From Nageia nagi (taxonomy: Eukaryota > Pinophyta): 64,000 bases of DNA. Numbering within the stretch: the stretch's first letter is position 1; every line of letters starts with the position of its first letter. Below are positions 45,897 through 57,261 of the stretch, in pieces. The translations under genes were made by a program, and so were the position numbers. Where the stretch lies: assembly GCA_050084985.1 (NCBI GenBank), contig JBITNC010000001.1, positions 179,242,001 through 179,306,000 of the forward strand, written 5' to 3'. The notes beneath the pieces are model-generated. The model worked only from the letters and a program-made list of their open reading frames with translations, was not told the origin of the DNA and did no database searches.

Positions 45897-48553
45897 GATT
45901 CTTGCTCCTTTAAATACACACTAATTTTCTCAACCAATCTAACAATTATAATTTTGGTAACCTCATGTGCTTTGATTTCCTTATTTTCAAACATTCAACT
46001 ATTCCTTTACTTCCAAACCTACCACCACATGTTACCAAGCACCATGTTCCAAAATTTCTTATTCCCCTTGGTTTTCTCCCATAGTATCCATTATTATATA
46101 CATTATATGACATCTTTAGGTAAAATCCATTGTATCCTCATTATTTTGCATATCATACTTCAAACATTCTCTATGTACTCACAGTGTAGGAAAATATGGT
46201 CAATATCTTCTTCTTTTTTACATAGAAAACACCTATTGACCATAGTGAAACCTCTTCTCTATAAGTTATCTATGGTTAACAACCTCTTTCTGTCCACCAG
46301 CCATAGGAAAAAGGCAATTCTAGGCATCAATTTGGCTTTCTAAATATTTTTCCATATTCTTTTCTCCTCATGTTTTGTAGTAATTTTGCTTAAAGTTATA
46401 ATTTCCTCTTTCACTCTATATTGTCTATAAGGCATTGATTTCAAAATAGGTTTCCCTTCCTAGTCATTGAGCTTTATCTTAGACTTATTTAGTTCCTTTT
46501 GTAACTATTTTACCTGATTCGTTATTTTGCCTTTGGTTGGTCTATGGATCTACTAGGTTTTGGAATCCTTATTAAAATATTGATCAATTATATTTCCTTG
46601 ATACTTCAAGGCCTAGTAAGCTCATTCTTTAAACTCCTTTATTTTAATAATTGAGTCCTCCTTCAAATAGGCATATTACCTCACTTGGCTCTCCTTTCCA
46701 TTTCCTAGCTCCTGTTGTAGCATTGATTCTTGGATCTTTGGGGTGATCGTTATTATACCATTCTAGAAAGGTAATCCATAAGATGGATTTTGAATTCTCA
46801 AGATACAATTTAGGTCCATCCTATACTTTTCCTTACATGTGTGAATCCATTCCTTTTTTTTCATTATGTGCTATCTATCAAACCACTTTTCCCCTTAAGG
46901 CTTGACTTACTTCATTTTCCTCATACCTAATCCTCCCTAACTATTTTCCATTCACACAAGATCCCATCTTACGAGGGTAATTTTTTTTTTTTTTGAATCT
47001 CCTAACCATAAGAAATGGTTGCATATTTTTTTCTTTCTTTTCATTGATATTTATAGGCAATTTGAAGACTATAGCACTATAAATAGGCATACTTTGGAGA
47101 ATTGATTTAATGAGGATTAATTAACCTACATAACTCAGTTAATTTTCCTTCCAACCTATTAGTTTATTATGGATTTTTTTGTATAAGTGCATCTCTATAA
47201 CAAGATTTAAATCTTCCAACAAATAGAGGCATTCCTAAGTATTTGGTTGATAGTTCATCAATCTTGGCTCCCTAGATCTTAGTTATGGTTTTCTTACTTG
47301 CTTCCAAGCAATTTAGGAAATAAAATTTTATTTTATACAAATTTATTTTTTGATGTAATGCTTTTTCATACATGCTCAAAATTTTCTTGAAGGAGATTGC
47401 CTCCTTTCTCTTAGCTTTACCAAAAAGAATTGTATCATCAACAAATTGTGATGAGTTGTTGCCTTACAATTAGGAGCTAGTATTACCCCTTTCAAGATCT
47501 CTATGTCCATAGAAAGTTTAATAATTCTCCCTAGCACTTCTTCCATTGTAATAAATAGATAAGGTGACATTGGGTATCCTTCCTTAAGCTCTCTTTAGGA
47601 TTTAAAATAGCCTATTGCTTCTCCATTAATGATGATAGAAAACATTGGTGAAGATATACATTCTATTATCCACTTTCTTAATATTTCTCCAAATCTAAAT
47701 TTTTGTAATACTAGGTCAAAAAAGACCAGCTTACTAAGTCATAAGTCTTTTCTATATCTAGCTTAACCACCATGGTCATATTTTTCTTTTAGTGTATTGA
47801 ACAAAGAACCTCATGCATCTGAATAATTTCATCTATTATCTATCTACCTTTGACAAAGCCATCTTTCTCTATGGATATGATGTGAGGCATTAATGGCTTT
47901 ATTCTTTCTACCATAATTTTGGTGATGGTTTTATAAGCAACATTGCATAGGATTATAGGTCTATAGTATTTGAATTCCTTTTCTTCTTATGTCTTAGGGA
48001 TTAAGGTGAGAAAAGTGTTATTCCATTATTTTAGAAGTTTTTCTTTTTTGAAAAATTCTTTTATAGCGTTCCATAGGTCCTTCCCCATAATTTACCAATT
48101 CTTTTGGAAAAAACTAGGTTGAAAACCATCTAGTCTAGGAGCTTTGTTAGCTTCCATTAGAAAGAGTGCCTATTTGACTTCTTCTTTAGTAGTTTGTTCC
48201 TATAACACTTCATTTTACTACTCTATTATAAGTTTTGGCATATTTGTAGTAATTTTCCTCTTGGTTATATTATTGTTTCTTTGATCCACTATAAGTAGAC
48301 CTTTATAGAATCCCTCTACTTATTATTTTATTTCCTTTTCTTCTAAGGTTATACCTCCCTATATTCTTTTGATCTCATTGATCCTGTTATAACTTCATCT
48401 TCCTATGGTAGTGATTCTAAAGAACTTTGTATTTTTTCCCCTTCTTTCAACTAGGTAGCTCTGTAAGAAGTAATTTCTCTTCCTTGTCAAGCTCACTGGT
48501 TCTTCTTATAATCATAAATTCATTCTCTATTCTTTCTAGTTTTTCTTACATGT
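45897..48553 (-). repeat. Array unit 10
   Basis: A 2,657-bp unit with the older variants TCTTAGC and TTAAGGTGAG in the RT part. The minus-strand RT segment 47570-47376 carries several private changes (RIIKLSMDIEI). Confidence 0.9.
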
Positions 48554-49682
48554 GATTCTTCCTAATTTTCTCAACCAATCTAACAATTATAATTTTGGTA
48601 ACCTCATGTGCTTCGATTTCCTTATTTTCAAACATTCAACTATTCCTTTACTTCCAAACCTACCACCACATGTTACCAAGCACCATGTTCCAAAATTTCT
48701 TATTCCCCTTGGTTTTCTCCCATAGTATCCATTATTATATACATTATATGACATCTTTAGGTAAAATCCATTATATCCTCATTATTTTGCATATCATACT
48801 TCAAACATTCTCTATGTACTCACAGTTTAGGAAAATATGGTCAATATCTTCTTCTTTTTTACATAGAAAACACCTATTGACCATAGTAAAACCTCTTCTC
48901 TATTAGTTATCTATGGTTAACAACCTCTTTCTTTCCACCAGCCATAGGAAAAAGGCAATTCTAGGCATCAATTTGGCTTTCTAAATATTTTTCCATATTC
49001 TTTTCTTCTCATGTTTTGTAGTAATATTGCTCAAAGTTATAATTTCCTCTTTCACCCTATATTGTCCATAAGGAATTTATTTCAAAATAGGTTTCCCTTC
49101 CTAGTCATTGAGCTTTATCTTAGATTTATTTAGTTGCTTTTGTAACTATTTTACCTGATTCGTTATTTTGCCTTTGGTTGGTCTATGGATCTACCAAGTT
49201 TTGGAATCCTTATTAAAATATTGATCAATTATATTTCCTTGATACTTCAAGGCCTAGTAAGCTCATTCTTTAAACTCCTTTATTTTAATAAGCAGGTCCT
49301 CCTTCAAATAGGTATATTCCCTCATGTGGCTCTCCTTTCCATTTCCTAGCTCCTGCAGCATTGATTCTTGGATCTTTGGGGTGACCGTTATTATACCATT
49401 CTAGAAAGGTAATCCATAAGATGGATTTTGAATTCTCAAGATACAATTTAGGTCCATCATATACTTTTCCTTACATGTGTGAATCCATTCCTTTTTTTTC
49501 ATTATGTGCTATCTATCAAACCACTTTTCCCCTTAAGGCTTGACTTACTTACTTCATTTTCCTCATACCTAATCCTCCTAACTATTTTCCATACACACAA
49601 GATCCCATCTTACGAGGGTATTTTTTTTTTTTTTTGAATCTCCTAACCATAAGAAATGGTTGCATATTTTTTCTATGTTTTC
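48554..49682 (-). repeat. Array unit 11, truncated; right edge of the array
   Basis: Only the first ~1,130 bp of a unit. It lacks ~15 bp (GCTCCTTGAAATACA) at the tandem joint. It stops in TTTTCATTGA, where other units continue with TATTTATAGG, and passes into a diverged LINE copy that restarts ~250 bp earlier in unit coordinates. Confidence 0.88.
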
Positions 49683-51590
49683 ATTGATTTTGAATTCCCA
49701 AGATATAGTTTAGGTCCATTATATATACTTTTCCTTACATGTGTGAATCCATTCCTTTTTTTCATTATGTGCTATCTATCAAACCACTTTTCCCCTTAAG
49801 GCTTGACTTTCTTACTTCATTTTTATCATACCTAATCCTCCTTGATTATTTTCCATACACACAAGATCCCATATTATGAGGGTAATTTTTCTTTTCTTTT
49901 TTTAATCTCCTAACCATAGGAAATGGTTGCATATTTTTTCTTTCTTGTCACTAATATTTATGCACAATTTGGAGACCATTACATTATAAATAGGCATACT
50001 TTGGAGAACTAATTTAATGAGGATTAGTTTACCTACATAGCTCAATCATTTTCCCTTATAGCCTATTAGTTTGTTTTGGATTTTTTATAAAAGGGCATCC
50101 TTATAACAAGATTTAAGTCTTCCAACAAATAGAGGCATTCCTAAGTACATGGTTCACAATTCACCAATATTGGATCCCCAAATCTTAGTTATGGTTCTCT
50201 TACTTACTTCTGAGCAATTTAGGAAATAAAATTTAGTTTTTTAAAAATTTATTTTTTAGTGTGATGCTTGTTCATACATGCCCAAATGTTTTTGAAGGAT
50301 ATTGCCTCCTTTCTCTTAGCTTTACCACATCAACAAATTAATGATGAGTTGTTGGCTTATAGTTAGGAGTTGTATTACCCCTTTCAAGATCTCCATGTAC
50401 CTAAAATATTTAATCATCCTCCCTAGTGCCTCTACCATTATAATAAATAGAGAAGGTGAGATTGGATATCCTTTCCTAAGCCCTCTTTGAGATTTAAAAT
50501 AGCTTGTTGCTTCTCCATTAATGATGATAGAAAATATTGGAGAAGATATACATTCTATTATCCACTTTCTCCATATTTATCCAAATCCAAATTTTGTAAT
50601 ACTAGGTCCAAAAAAGACTAGCTTACTCTATCATAAGCCTTTTCCATATCCAGCTTAACCACCATGGTCATATCGTTTTTGTTGTGTATTGAATTAAGGA
50701 TCTCATGCATCTGAATAATCCCATCCATTATCTATCTACCTTTGATAAAGCCATCTTTCTTTGTGGATATGATTTGATGCATTATTGGCTTTACTCTTTC
50801 TTTCATAATTTTTGTGATGGTTTTATAAACAACATTGCATATGCTTATAGGTCTATGGTCTTTGTATTCATTTGTTTCTTGTGTCTTAGGGATTAAGGTG
50901 AGAAAAGTGTTATTCCATTATTTTGAAAGTTTTCCATTTTTGAAAAATTCTTTTACATCATACCATAGGTCCTTACCCATAATTTTCAAATTCTTTTGGA
51001 AAAAACTAGGTTAAAACCTATCTAGTCCAAGAGCTTTGTCAACTTCCATTAAAAAGAGTGCTTGTTTGACTTCTTCTTTAGTGGCTTGTTACTGTAATGC
51101 TTTGTTGTGCTGCTTTGTTATAAGTTTTGAAATATTTTTAGTAACTTTTATTTTGGCTATATTATTGTTTCTTTGATCCATTGTTAATAGACCTTTATAG
51201 AATTCCTCTACTTATTTTATTTCCTTTTCTTCTAAGGTTAAACCTCCATCTATTCTTTTGATCTCATTAATCCTATTATAACTTCTTATTATGGTAGTGA
51301 TTCTAAAGAACTTTGTATTTTTATCCCCTTCCTTCAACCAGGTTGCTCTAGATTTTTTTCTCCATAATTATTCCTCCTAAGAGACTATATTATAGAACTC
51401 TGCAAGAAGTAATTCCTCTTCCTTGTCAAGGTCATTGGTTCTTCCTATAATCCAAATTTCATTCTTTATTCTTTCTATTTTTTCATTCATGTGATTCTTT
51501 CTATGATGCACAATTTTGAAATAGGCTTGATTATTTATATTCTTTATATGATTTGATATGCATAGTCTTGAAATAGCTTCTTCAAGAGAG
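49683..51590 (-). pseudogene. LINE ORF2 (RT), diverged parental-type copy flanking the array
   Basis: Same family and orientation as the array but clearly more diverged. On the minus strand it begins near 51,590 with LEEAISRLCISNHIKN, passes through NEKIERIKNEIWIIGRTNDL and KSRATWLKEGDKNTKFF, then the RT fingers and palm. It retains ~54 bp (51,351-51,404) that every array unit has lost. It keeps T-H-H-(stop)-F-V-D in frame near 50,330 where the array is frameshifted, but has its own 13-bp loss just after. Many stops and small indels make it a pseudogene. Confidence 0.85.
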
Positions 51591-51797
51591 TATGAGAGAG
51601 GAGAGGAGAAGCTAGAGTTTGCTAAAAACAAAGTAGGTTGATAGAGCAAAGAATACTTACCTAATTAGATAAGATGCAGCTTAGGTATATTCTCTTTTGC
51701 ATGTGATTTTTTTTATTTACAATATGGACCCACTCAATGGAGGAGGGGTCCCAAAACCACATTATTATTCTCTCAAGCAATTAAGATAAATATGTAA
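51590..51797 (+). other. Probable LINE 5'UTR, inverted relative to the RT part
   Basis: Between the minus-strand ORF2 start (~51,590) and the plus-strand ORF1. It starts with GAGAGAGGAGAGGAGAAGC and has no coding signal. Its position upstream of ORF1 makes a LINE 5' leader the simplest reading. The exact inversion joint lies within about 20 bp of 51,590. Confidence 0.5.
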
Positions 51798-52562
51798 AAT
51801 GGAATCCAACTGAGCATTCCAATGGTAGTGCAGAAAGTGGACTTTGATAAAGGCATGTACAAAATAATAATAGTAGATGCTACACATGATAAAATAATGG
51901 AATCTAGGATAAATAATCTCATTGGAAAAATTATGGGTACAAGGCCAATACTTGAAAACATTAGAAGATGGATTAAAATAGTATGGAGGCTCAAAGGGGA
52001 GGTGGAAATGACAACACTCCCAAAAGACTTTCTAATGTTCAACTTTAACCTAGAAGAAGACCAACACTAGGTCATGGAAAAAGAACCTTGGTGGTTTGGA
52101 AAAAGTGGCCTTCATAAAAAGAAATGGTATGAAGGATTTAACCCCCAAAATGAAGTGTTTATAGAAATACCAATGTGGATATCCCTACCAGATATACCCA
52201 TTGACTTTTGGTTTGAAGAAACAATTATTGGTATTACATCAATAATGGGGGAATATATATGCATAGATAAGAATGTGAAATCAAGAAAAACCTTCCAAAT
52301 AGTAAGATTTTATACCAATATTGATATATCAAAACCTATGAAAATGAATATTTTTTTGAAGAATAGAAGAGGTGAACATATCTAAGAAATATCTTTTGAT
52401 ATTCCCCCAACAATCTATGTTGGAATTAATAGATATGGGTACATTAAAAATAATGCTCTAGGAGACTCATACAACAAAATTAACATGGGCCTAGACCAAA
52501 TCAACAAAGGCATAACCCAAAATTTTGGCCTAATCATAAAATGGGAGGAGCATGGAAACTAG
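51798..52562 (+). pseudogene. LINE ORF1, DUF4283-like domain
   Basis: ORF1 proteins of plant L1 elements bind element RNA. The frame is open from 51798, preceded by a stop, with ATG at 51822. It shows the DUF4283 pattern: RRWIKIVWRLKGEVEMTTLP, FLMFNFNLEED, then W-W-F-G-K (EPWWFGKSG), then PMWISLPDIPIDFW and a DKNVKSRKTFQIVRFYTNID stretch resembling the conserved 'D...R.V.....ID..KP' end. In-frame stops: TAG 52068-52070, TAA 52383-52385, TAG 52560-52562. It faces away from the minus-strand RT part at 49,683-51,590, consistent with an inversion of the 5' half. Confidence 0.8.
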
Positions 52563-52666
52563 TAGGAAGGCAAAACTCCTCATTATACTAGAAAAAAGGA
52601 AAGAGTAAGGAAGATAACCAACAATAAGCAATAGGAACATCTAAACAAGATGAATATATAGACCTT

Positions 52667-53140
52667 ATGGATTCACACATAAAAAGCAAGATAGACCTCT
52701 TAATGGATGAAAAAATCCAAAACGTAACACAAAATATATAATTACCCCTAAAAGAAAACTCTTTTCAGATACTGAATAATATAATAGAAAATGAGGATAT
52801 AATAATATCACAAGTTGAAGACACTCAACCTTATAAACATATAAGTGAAGAGGTGTTGGTTCAGGATACAAATGAGGTATCAAGCAATACAAATGTGATC
52901 ATGCAAATAACAAACCAAGAAGGAGAAGAATCTGAGGAAATTTATGAAGAAAATGAAGTAGACACAAAGAAGGATGAAGAGGAAGAAGAAGAAGAAGAAA
53001 ACTAGGATCAATAAAAAGTTTTTGAAGAAGGGATTGTGGAGGATAAGGAAATAAAGAACAAAAGTGAGGAAGAAGGTCTAAGAAGAAAAAAAAGGAATGC
53101 CCAAAGCCTCATTGAAAAATACAAAATAGATCACTATTAA
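52667..53140 (+). pseudogene. LINE ORF1 C-terminal acidic region (shifted frame)
   Basis: A frame change after ~52,600 leads to MDSHIKSKIDLLMDEKIQN at 52667 and on to a strongly acidic tail (EEEEEEEE near 52,978-53,000), then a basic RRKKRNAQ stretch. Acidic/basic low-complexity tails are common in plant LINE ORF1. One stop follows the Glu run. No CCHC knuckle is visible in this part. Confidence 0.6.
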
Positions 53141-53252
53141 AAGAACCACAAAAAATATGGCAAAGGATGGGAAAAGAGTACCACATTCAACAAAGAAAAA
53201 AAGGAAAACAAGGGAGGAAAACTCAAGAATAAAGTGCCATAAAAAAAAGACG

Positions 53253-54175
53253 ATGATGAACATAATATGCTGGAATATTTAGGGATGCAATTTACTCAAG
53301 AAGCAAAAGATTGCTAGGGAGTTGAGGAGATATAGCAAACTATATATGTTGCTCATACAAGAAACCAAAGTCATGCAATACATGATACAAAAAATAGCAA
53401 AAAAGATTTGGATGGATGCCAAGTATGAGGTTGTAACTACAATGGCAAAAGCATGTGGATTATGGATTATGTGGGATCCTATTGAAGTTGATGCAAAAGG
53501 AATCCACTGTTCCTCCAATAGATGTTTAACAATGAAAGTTACCTATAAGACTTCAAAGTATACTTTTATTATTTCAAATATCTATGCCCCTAATATTTTC
53601 ACAAAGAGATGGCAATTTTAGGTTTTTTTTATCAAATCACAAGAAGATGTTCCTAAATATGCCTTGGCTTATAAGAGGAGATTTTAATATACCCCTGAAT
53701 ATAGATGATAAATATGGTGGTATACTGGACATGAGTACTAGCATGGAGGATATTAGAAATTTTCTTGATAATAATACTTTAATAGATCTTAATTTAAAAG
53801 GGATTAGATATACTTAGTCTAATAGATGGATTATAATGAGCTTTATAGAAATAAGATTGGATAGAATTGCAGTTAGGCAAGATTGGCTAGATAATTACCC
53901 CAATTCCATCATGAATTCTATATCAAGATACTCATTGGATAATAGATTGATTGAACTCAAGCTGGACAAAACCAAAAAGAAGAAATCCTCATTCAGATTT
54001 GAAAATATGTGGATGTCTCTTCCAAACTTCAAAGACAAGCTTACTGAATGGTGGAAGATAAAGATTAAGGGAAAAACCATGTACAAATGAGCCAAAAAAA
54101 ACTTGATGAAGTTAAAAGAAACCTAAAGATTTGGAACAAGAAAGTTTTCAAAAACTTAAACTTCATCATGGTAAA
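53253..54175 (+). pseudogene. LINE ORF2 endonuclease domain (APE-type), frameshifted
   Basis: Nicks the target DNA for target-primed reverse transcription. Starts MMNIICWNI-stop-GCN (the family has W-N-I-R-G), then LLIQETKV (catalytic Glu) and TFIISNIYAPN. A frameshift near 53,617 follows, then WLIRGDFNIPLN (Asp and Asn), LIDLNLKGIRYT-stop-SNR (the family has Trp there, so TGG to TAG at 53815-53817), RLDRIAV, and SLDNRLIEL in place of S-D-H-x-P-I, so the catalytic His is lost. It continues to FRFENMWMSLP and WNKKVFKNLN, where LINE homology stops at ~54,175. The following LINE segment (SLEEAISRL) is found inverted at ~51,590. Confidence 0.85.
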
Positions 54176-54239
54176 TATTTTTTAATATATATTTAAATAC
54201 CTAGATTATAGGTGATTAAAGATCAAATCTCCACTCATA

Positions 54240-55060
54240 TTTGATCTCTAGATAAATTTTCAATGGTCCATTAAAGCATAGAAGTGTTTATACATTAAAT
54301 AAAGATGAAATACTTGATATCATGTTATTTCAAGAAACTAAGGTAGCAAAGAGTAATTTCAAATCAATTAAGTAATTAGTATGGTAAGGTTTTCATTTTA
54401 TTTTCAATTATCTTGAATTAAGGAGATAAAGAGGTTGGAAATGTATCTGGGATACAAAAAACTTGAAGGTAGGTTGATTTCATTAAAATAAAGGTTTTAT
54501 GTTATTTATTTATCAAAAATGGATAATAGTAACCAATAGATAATTAATAATTATTATTCCCTAAAAACCTTGGTAAAGAGGAATGTTTTATATAATCATC
54601 TAACTCAAATGAGAGCTACTTGTTTTGGTATTCCTAGGATATTTTCTTGGGACTTAAATACACACCATTACACTATAGACAACATGGGAGGACATGTATG
54701 TTTCTTAAAATTTATAAAGTATTTTTAAAATTTTCTTAGTGAGCATAATTTCATAGATGAATAATTAAGAAAAGATAAATATGCTTAGACCAATAATTGT
54801 TTGGGAGATTGACTTAGCCAAATCTACTTAGACTAGGTACTTATTTCCTAAAATAGATTTCTCATTTTGGTAACTCCACCATGATTCATTTCCTTAATAT
54901 TGGGTTGGATCATAACCCATTGTTGTGGGTATCCATGGATCAACATAAAATGCTTAATGCTCCCTTTCATTTTGAGAAGATGTGGTTGATACATAATAGC
55001 TTAGACAATAGTATCATGCAATGGTAGTACCAAAATTTACTACCAACAAGATAAATTTAA
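54240..55060 (+). pseudogene. Second LINE, endonuclease remnant
   Basis: A different, much more decayed LINE. Recognisable pieces on the plus strand: LDIMLFQETKVAKSNFKSIK (near 54,310), IFSWDLNTHHYTIDNMGG (near 54,640, the G-D-F-N region), LD-stop-VLIS (near 54,830), then LDHNPLLWVSMDQHKMLNAP and FHFEKMWLIHNSLD near 54,910-55,010. Stops and frame changes are frequent. It is not simply a continuation of the previous LINE, because endonuclease motifs start over. Confidence 0.75.
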
Positions 55061-56950
55061 TTTTTAATAAAAATAATATTTATTAAGAATTTAGAAATGT
55101 GGAACATGAAATTCTTTTTCCTTTTTATGGGAAAAGAATGATGACATAAAGCTTCATCTTTTAAGATTAAAGGATGATCCTTAAAGCTAGATGTACATAG
55201 AGGAACTAGGACCAAAAGAGAAGACCCTTTTATGTGAATCTCATAACACTCTAGATTAAGATAAATTTTTTTTAATTAAAATTATTATATTTTATAGCTA
55301 AAAGAGGGGGATAGAAACACCATGTTTTTCCATGTTTCTAGTCTTCGTCACTAGTTCCATAATAAAATTAAACATATATCTTGTTTATATGGCATAAAAA
55401 CTAATGATCAAAATATATTATATAGTAGAGAGTTTATTTCTTCAAAGAACTAATTGCTATGGAAGATAATATGACTATTTTGCAACAAATAAACTCCTTA
55501 GGCATATATCAAAACTAACAAGTAATGATCAATTGAAATAATATATGAGAAACTAATTTTCTAAAAAGTAAATGAAAGAAATAATTTTTAATATCAATGA
55601 AGATAAAGCTTTAGAACCAAATGGGTTTCCTACCATCTTTTGTAAATTTCATCATATTATTAACAAGGAGGTTATTACAATAGTCTAGGAGTTTTGGGTA
55701 AAGAAATGAATTCCCCATATTGTGAATTCTACCTTTATTTCCTTATTTCCAAAAGTGATGTGGATAAACACTTTTCAAAGATTATATACTAACTAGTTTG
55801 TGTAACATAGTCTATAAAAATGCTTCTAAAGTGTTGGCTAAAAAAATTAAAGTAGTTCTATATTTTATTATTGGCCCACACTAAGAAGGCTTTGTATTAG
55901 ATGATATTATCAACATTCATGTAGTAATTAACTCAATCTTAAAAATAAAAAGAGAAGGTATTATTTTCAAATTAGATATGTATAAGGCTTACAATAGAGT
56001 GAGTTCATTTTAAAATTCTTAAACAATTTTGGTTTTCATTAGGATTAGATATGTATGGTCAACTCTTATATCTCTTTTGTGATGTTACTAGTATTGATAA
56101 ATGGAGTGGTCAATGTATACTTTCCAAAGAAACCTTAGGCAATAAGACCACCTCTTTCCCTACCTATACAATATCATCTTAGTTGAAGCACTAGGCATAA
56201 GCATTTAAATGATTATATATTAAGTTAAAATTATGGGTATTAATCCAACTTAGATACTGTAACTAATGATATTCCAGTAGTTTGTTGATGACACCATAAT
56301 TTTAACCAAATCATTAGTCCTCAAGCTAGAGTGATCAAAGGAATTCTTAAGTAGTATGAGAAAGAGATAGGGTATAAGGTTAAGTATAATAAAAAAAAAA
56401 AATATTTCCTAAACACTACTGATAATTTACAAAGGATACTTATAATAATTTTTTACTATTCCACTATTAAGCTACTATTTATGTATTTAGGTATACCACT
56501 TTTCAATGGTAGAATGGAGGCTTTACAAAACCTTGTACTTGAAATAATCTCAAAGAAGCTAATTCGTTGGAGGGGAGAACTAGTTATTCAACCTAAAAAA
56601 TCTTAACTTGTTAAGTCCTCTCTTCAAACCATTCTAGTGTAATTCTTATCGATATTCAAGATTCCTATCTTGGTGTATAAGAATATTGAATAAATTCAAA
56701 AAAAACTTATATGGTTTGGTACATAAAAAATGAAATACTTAGCCTTGATCACTTGGGAAAATATTTACTTTAGAAAATAGGTTGGTTGTTTAGGCATGAG
56801 GGGGATCACTATTAGGAAATGGTAAATACCATGTGAGTGCATACCAAGAGTTATTTTTGATATCAAGTTTGATTATCGATATATCAATAAGTATTTAATA
56901 AGGGAAAGGGTTATGGGTGTTTAAAATTTATATAAAATATTCTAATGCTA
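55061..56950 (+). pseudogene. Second LINE, reverse transcriptase remnant
   Basis: Plus-strand RT pieces: DKALEPNGFPTIFCKFHHII near 55,600-55,660, KEVITIV-stop-EFWVKK, IVNSTFISLFPKV near 55,720, the palm motif FVDDTIILT at about 56,281-56,307, YLGIPLFNGRMEALQNLV near 56,485-56,540, KLIRWRGE near 56,560, and GCLGMRGITIRKW near 56,790. Numerous stops and frame changes. Order and spacing fit a plant L1-type RT. Confidence 0.75.
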
Positions 56951-57261
56951 AAAAAAAGGGTTTGGGGGAATGGGTTGTTAGGGGTTCTATGTTATAGTCT
57001 TCCCTTAGGTCATCATTTTGAGTGATTTTAAGTAATGAAGGATGAGGGTTTCAATTGATAAAGTATTAGATCATTATAATTCTAGGTGATTATATCAAGG
57101 GTAAACCAACTAAGGTGTATTAAAAATTGATTTGATTTTTTCAATAAATTGGTAAATGTTTTGAAAGGCCATTATTTATTATGTAGGGGTTTACCATGAA
57201 GGTTTTAATAAATTAAAAGAGAAGGTGAAATTTTTTTAAAATAGGGGATTTTGAAAGAAGG

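Larger units (their letters stand above)
1..49682 (-). repeat. Tandem array of ~2.65-kb LINE ORF2-derived units (interrupted)
   Basis: The same ~2,655-bp sequence recurs head to tail. Using the marker GATTCTTGCTCC, units start at 163, 24775, 27301, 29953, 32607, 35262, 37915, 40577, 43232, 45897 and 48554, with spacings of 2,526 to 2,665 bp. On the minus strand each unit reads as an internal piece of a plant L1-type ORF2: endonuclease-RT linker, RT (NKAP-like block, GDPMSPYLF, FVDD), thumb, and a zf-RVT-like C-terminal part. All units share the same 1-bp frameshift just before FVDD, so the template was dead before it was amplified. A copia element (2248-10199) and a Tat element (10779-24770) inserted later. 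The array runs off the left edge of the window and ends at ~49,682 against a diverged LINE copy. The repeat structure is seen directly; amplification by unequal exchange is inference. Confidence 0.93.

Noticed and set aside
175-46343. Repeated plus-strand open frames of 60-156 codons (MKYTLIFSTN..., MLLEIHPN...) in every array unit, looking like a hydrophobic protein family
   Set aside because: They are the reverse complement of the LINE C-terminal coding region. They recur only because the unit is tandemly repeated, and they break at different places in different units.
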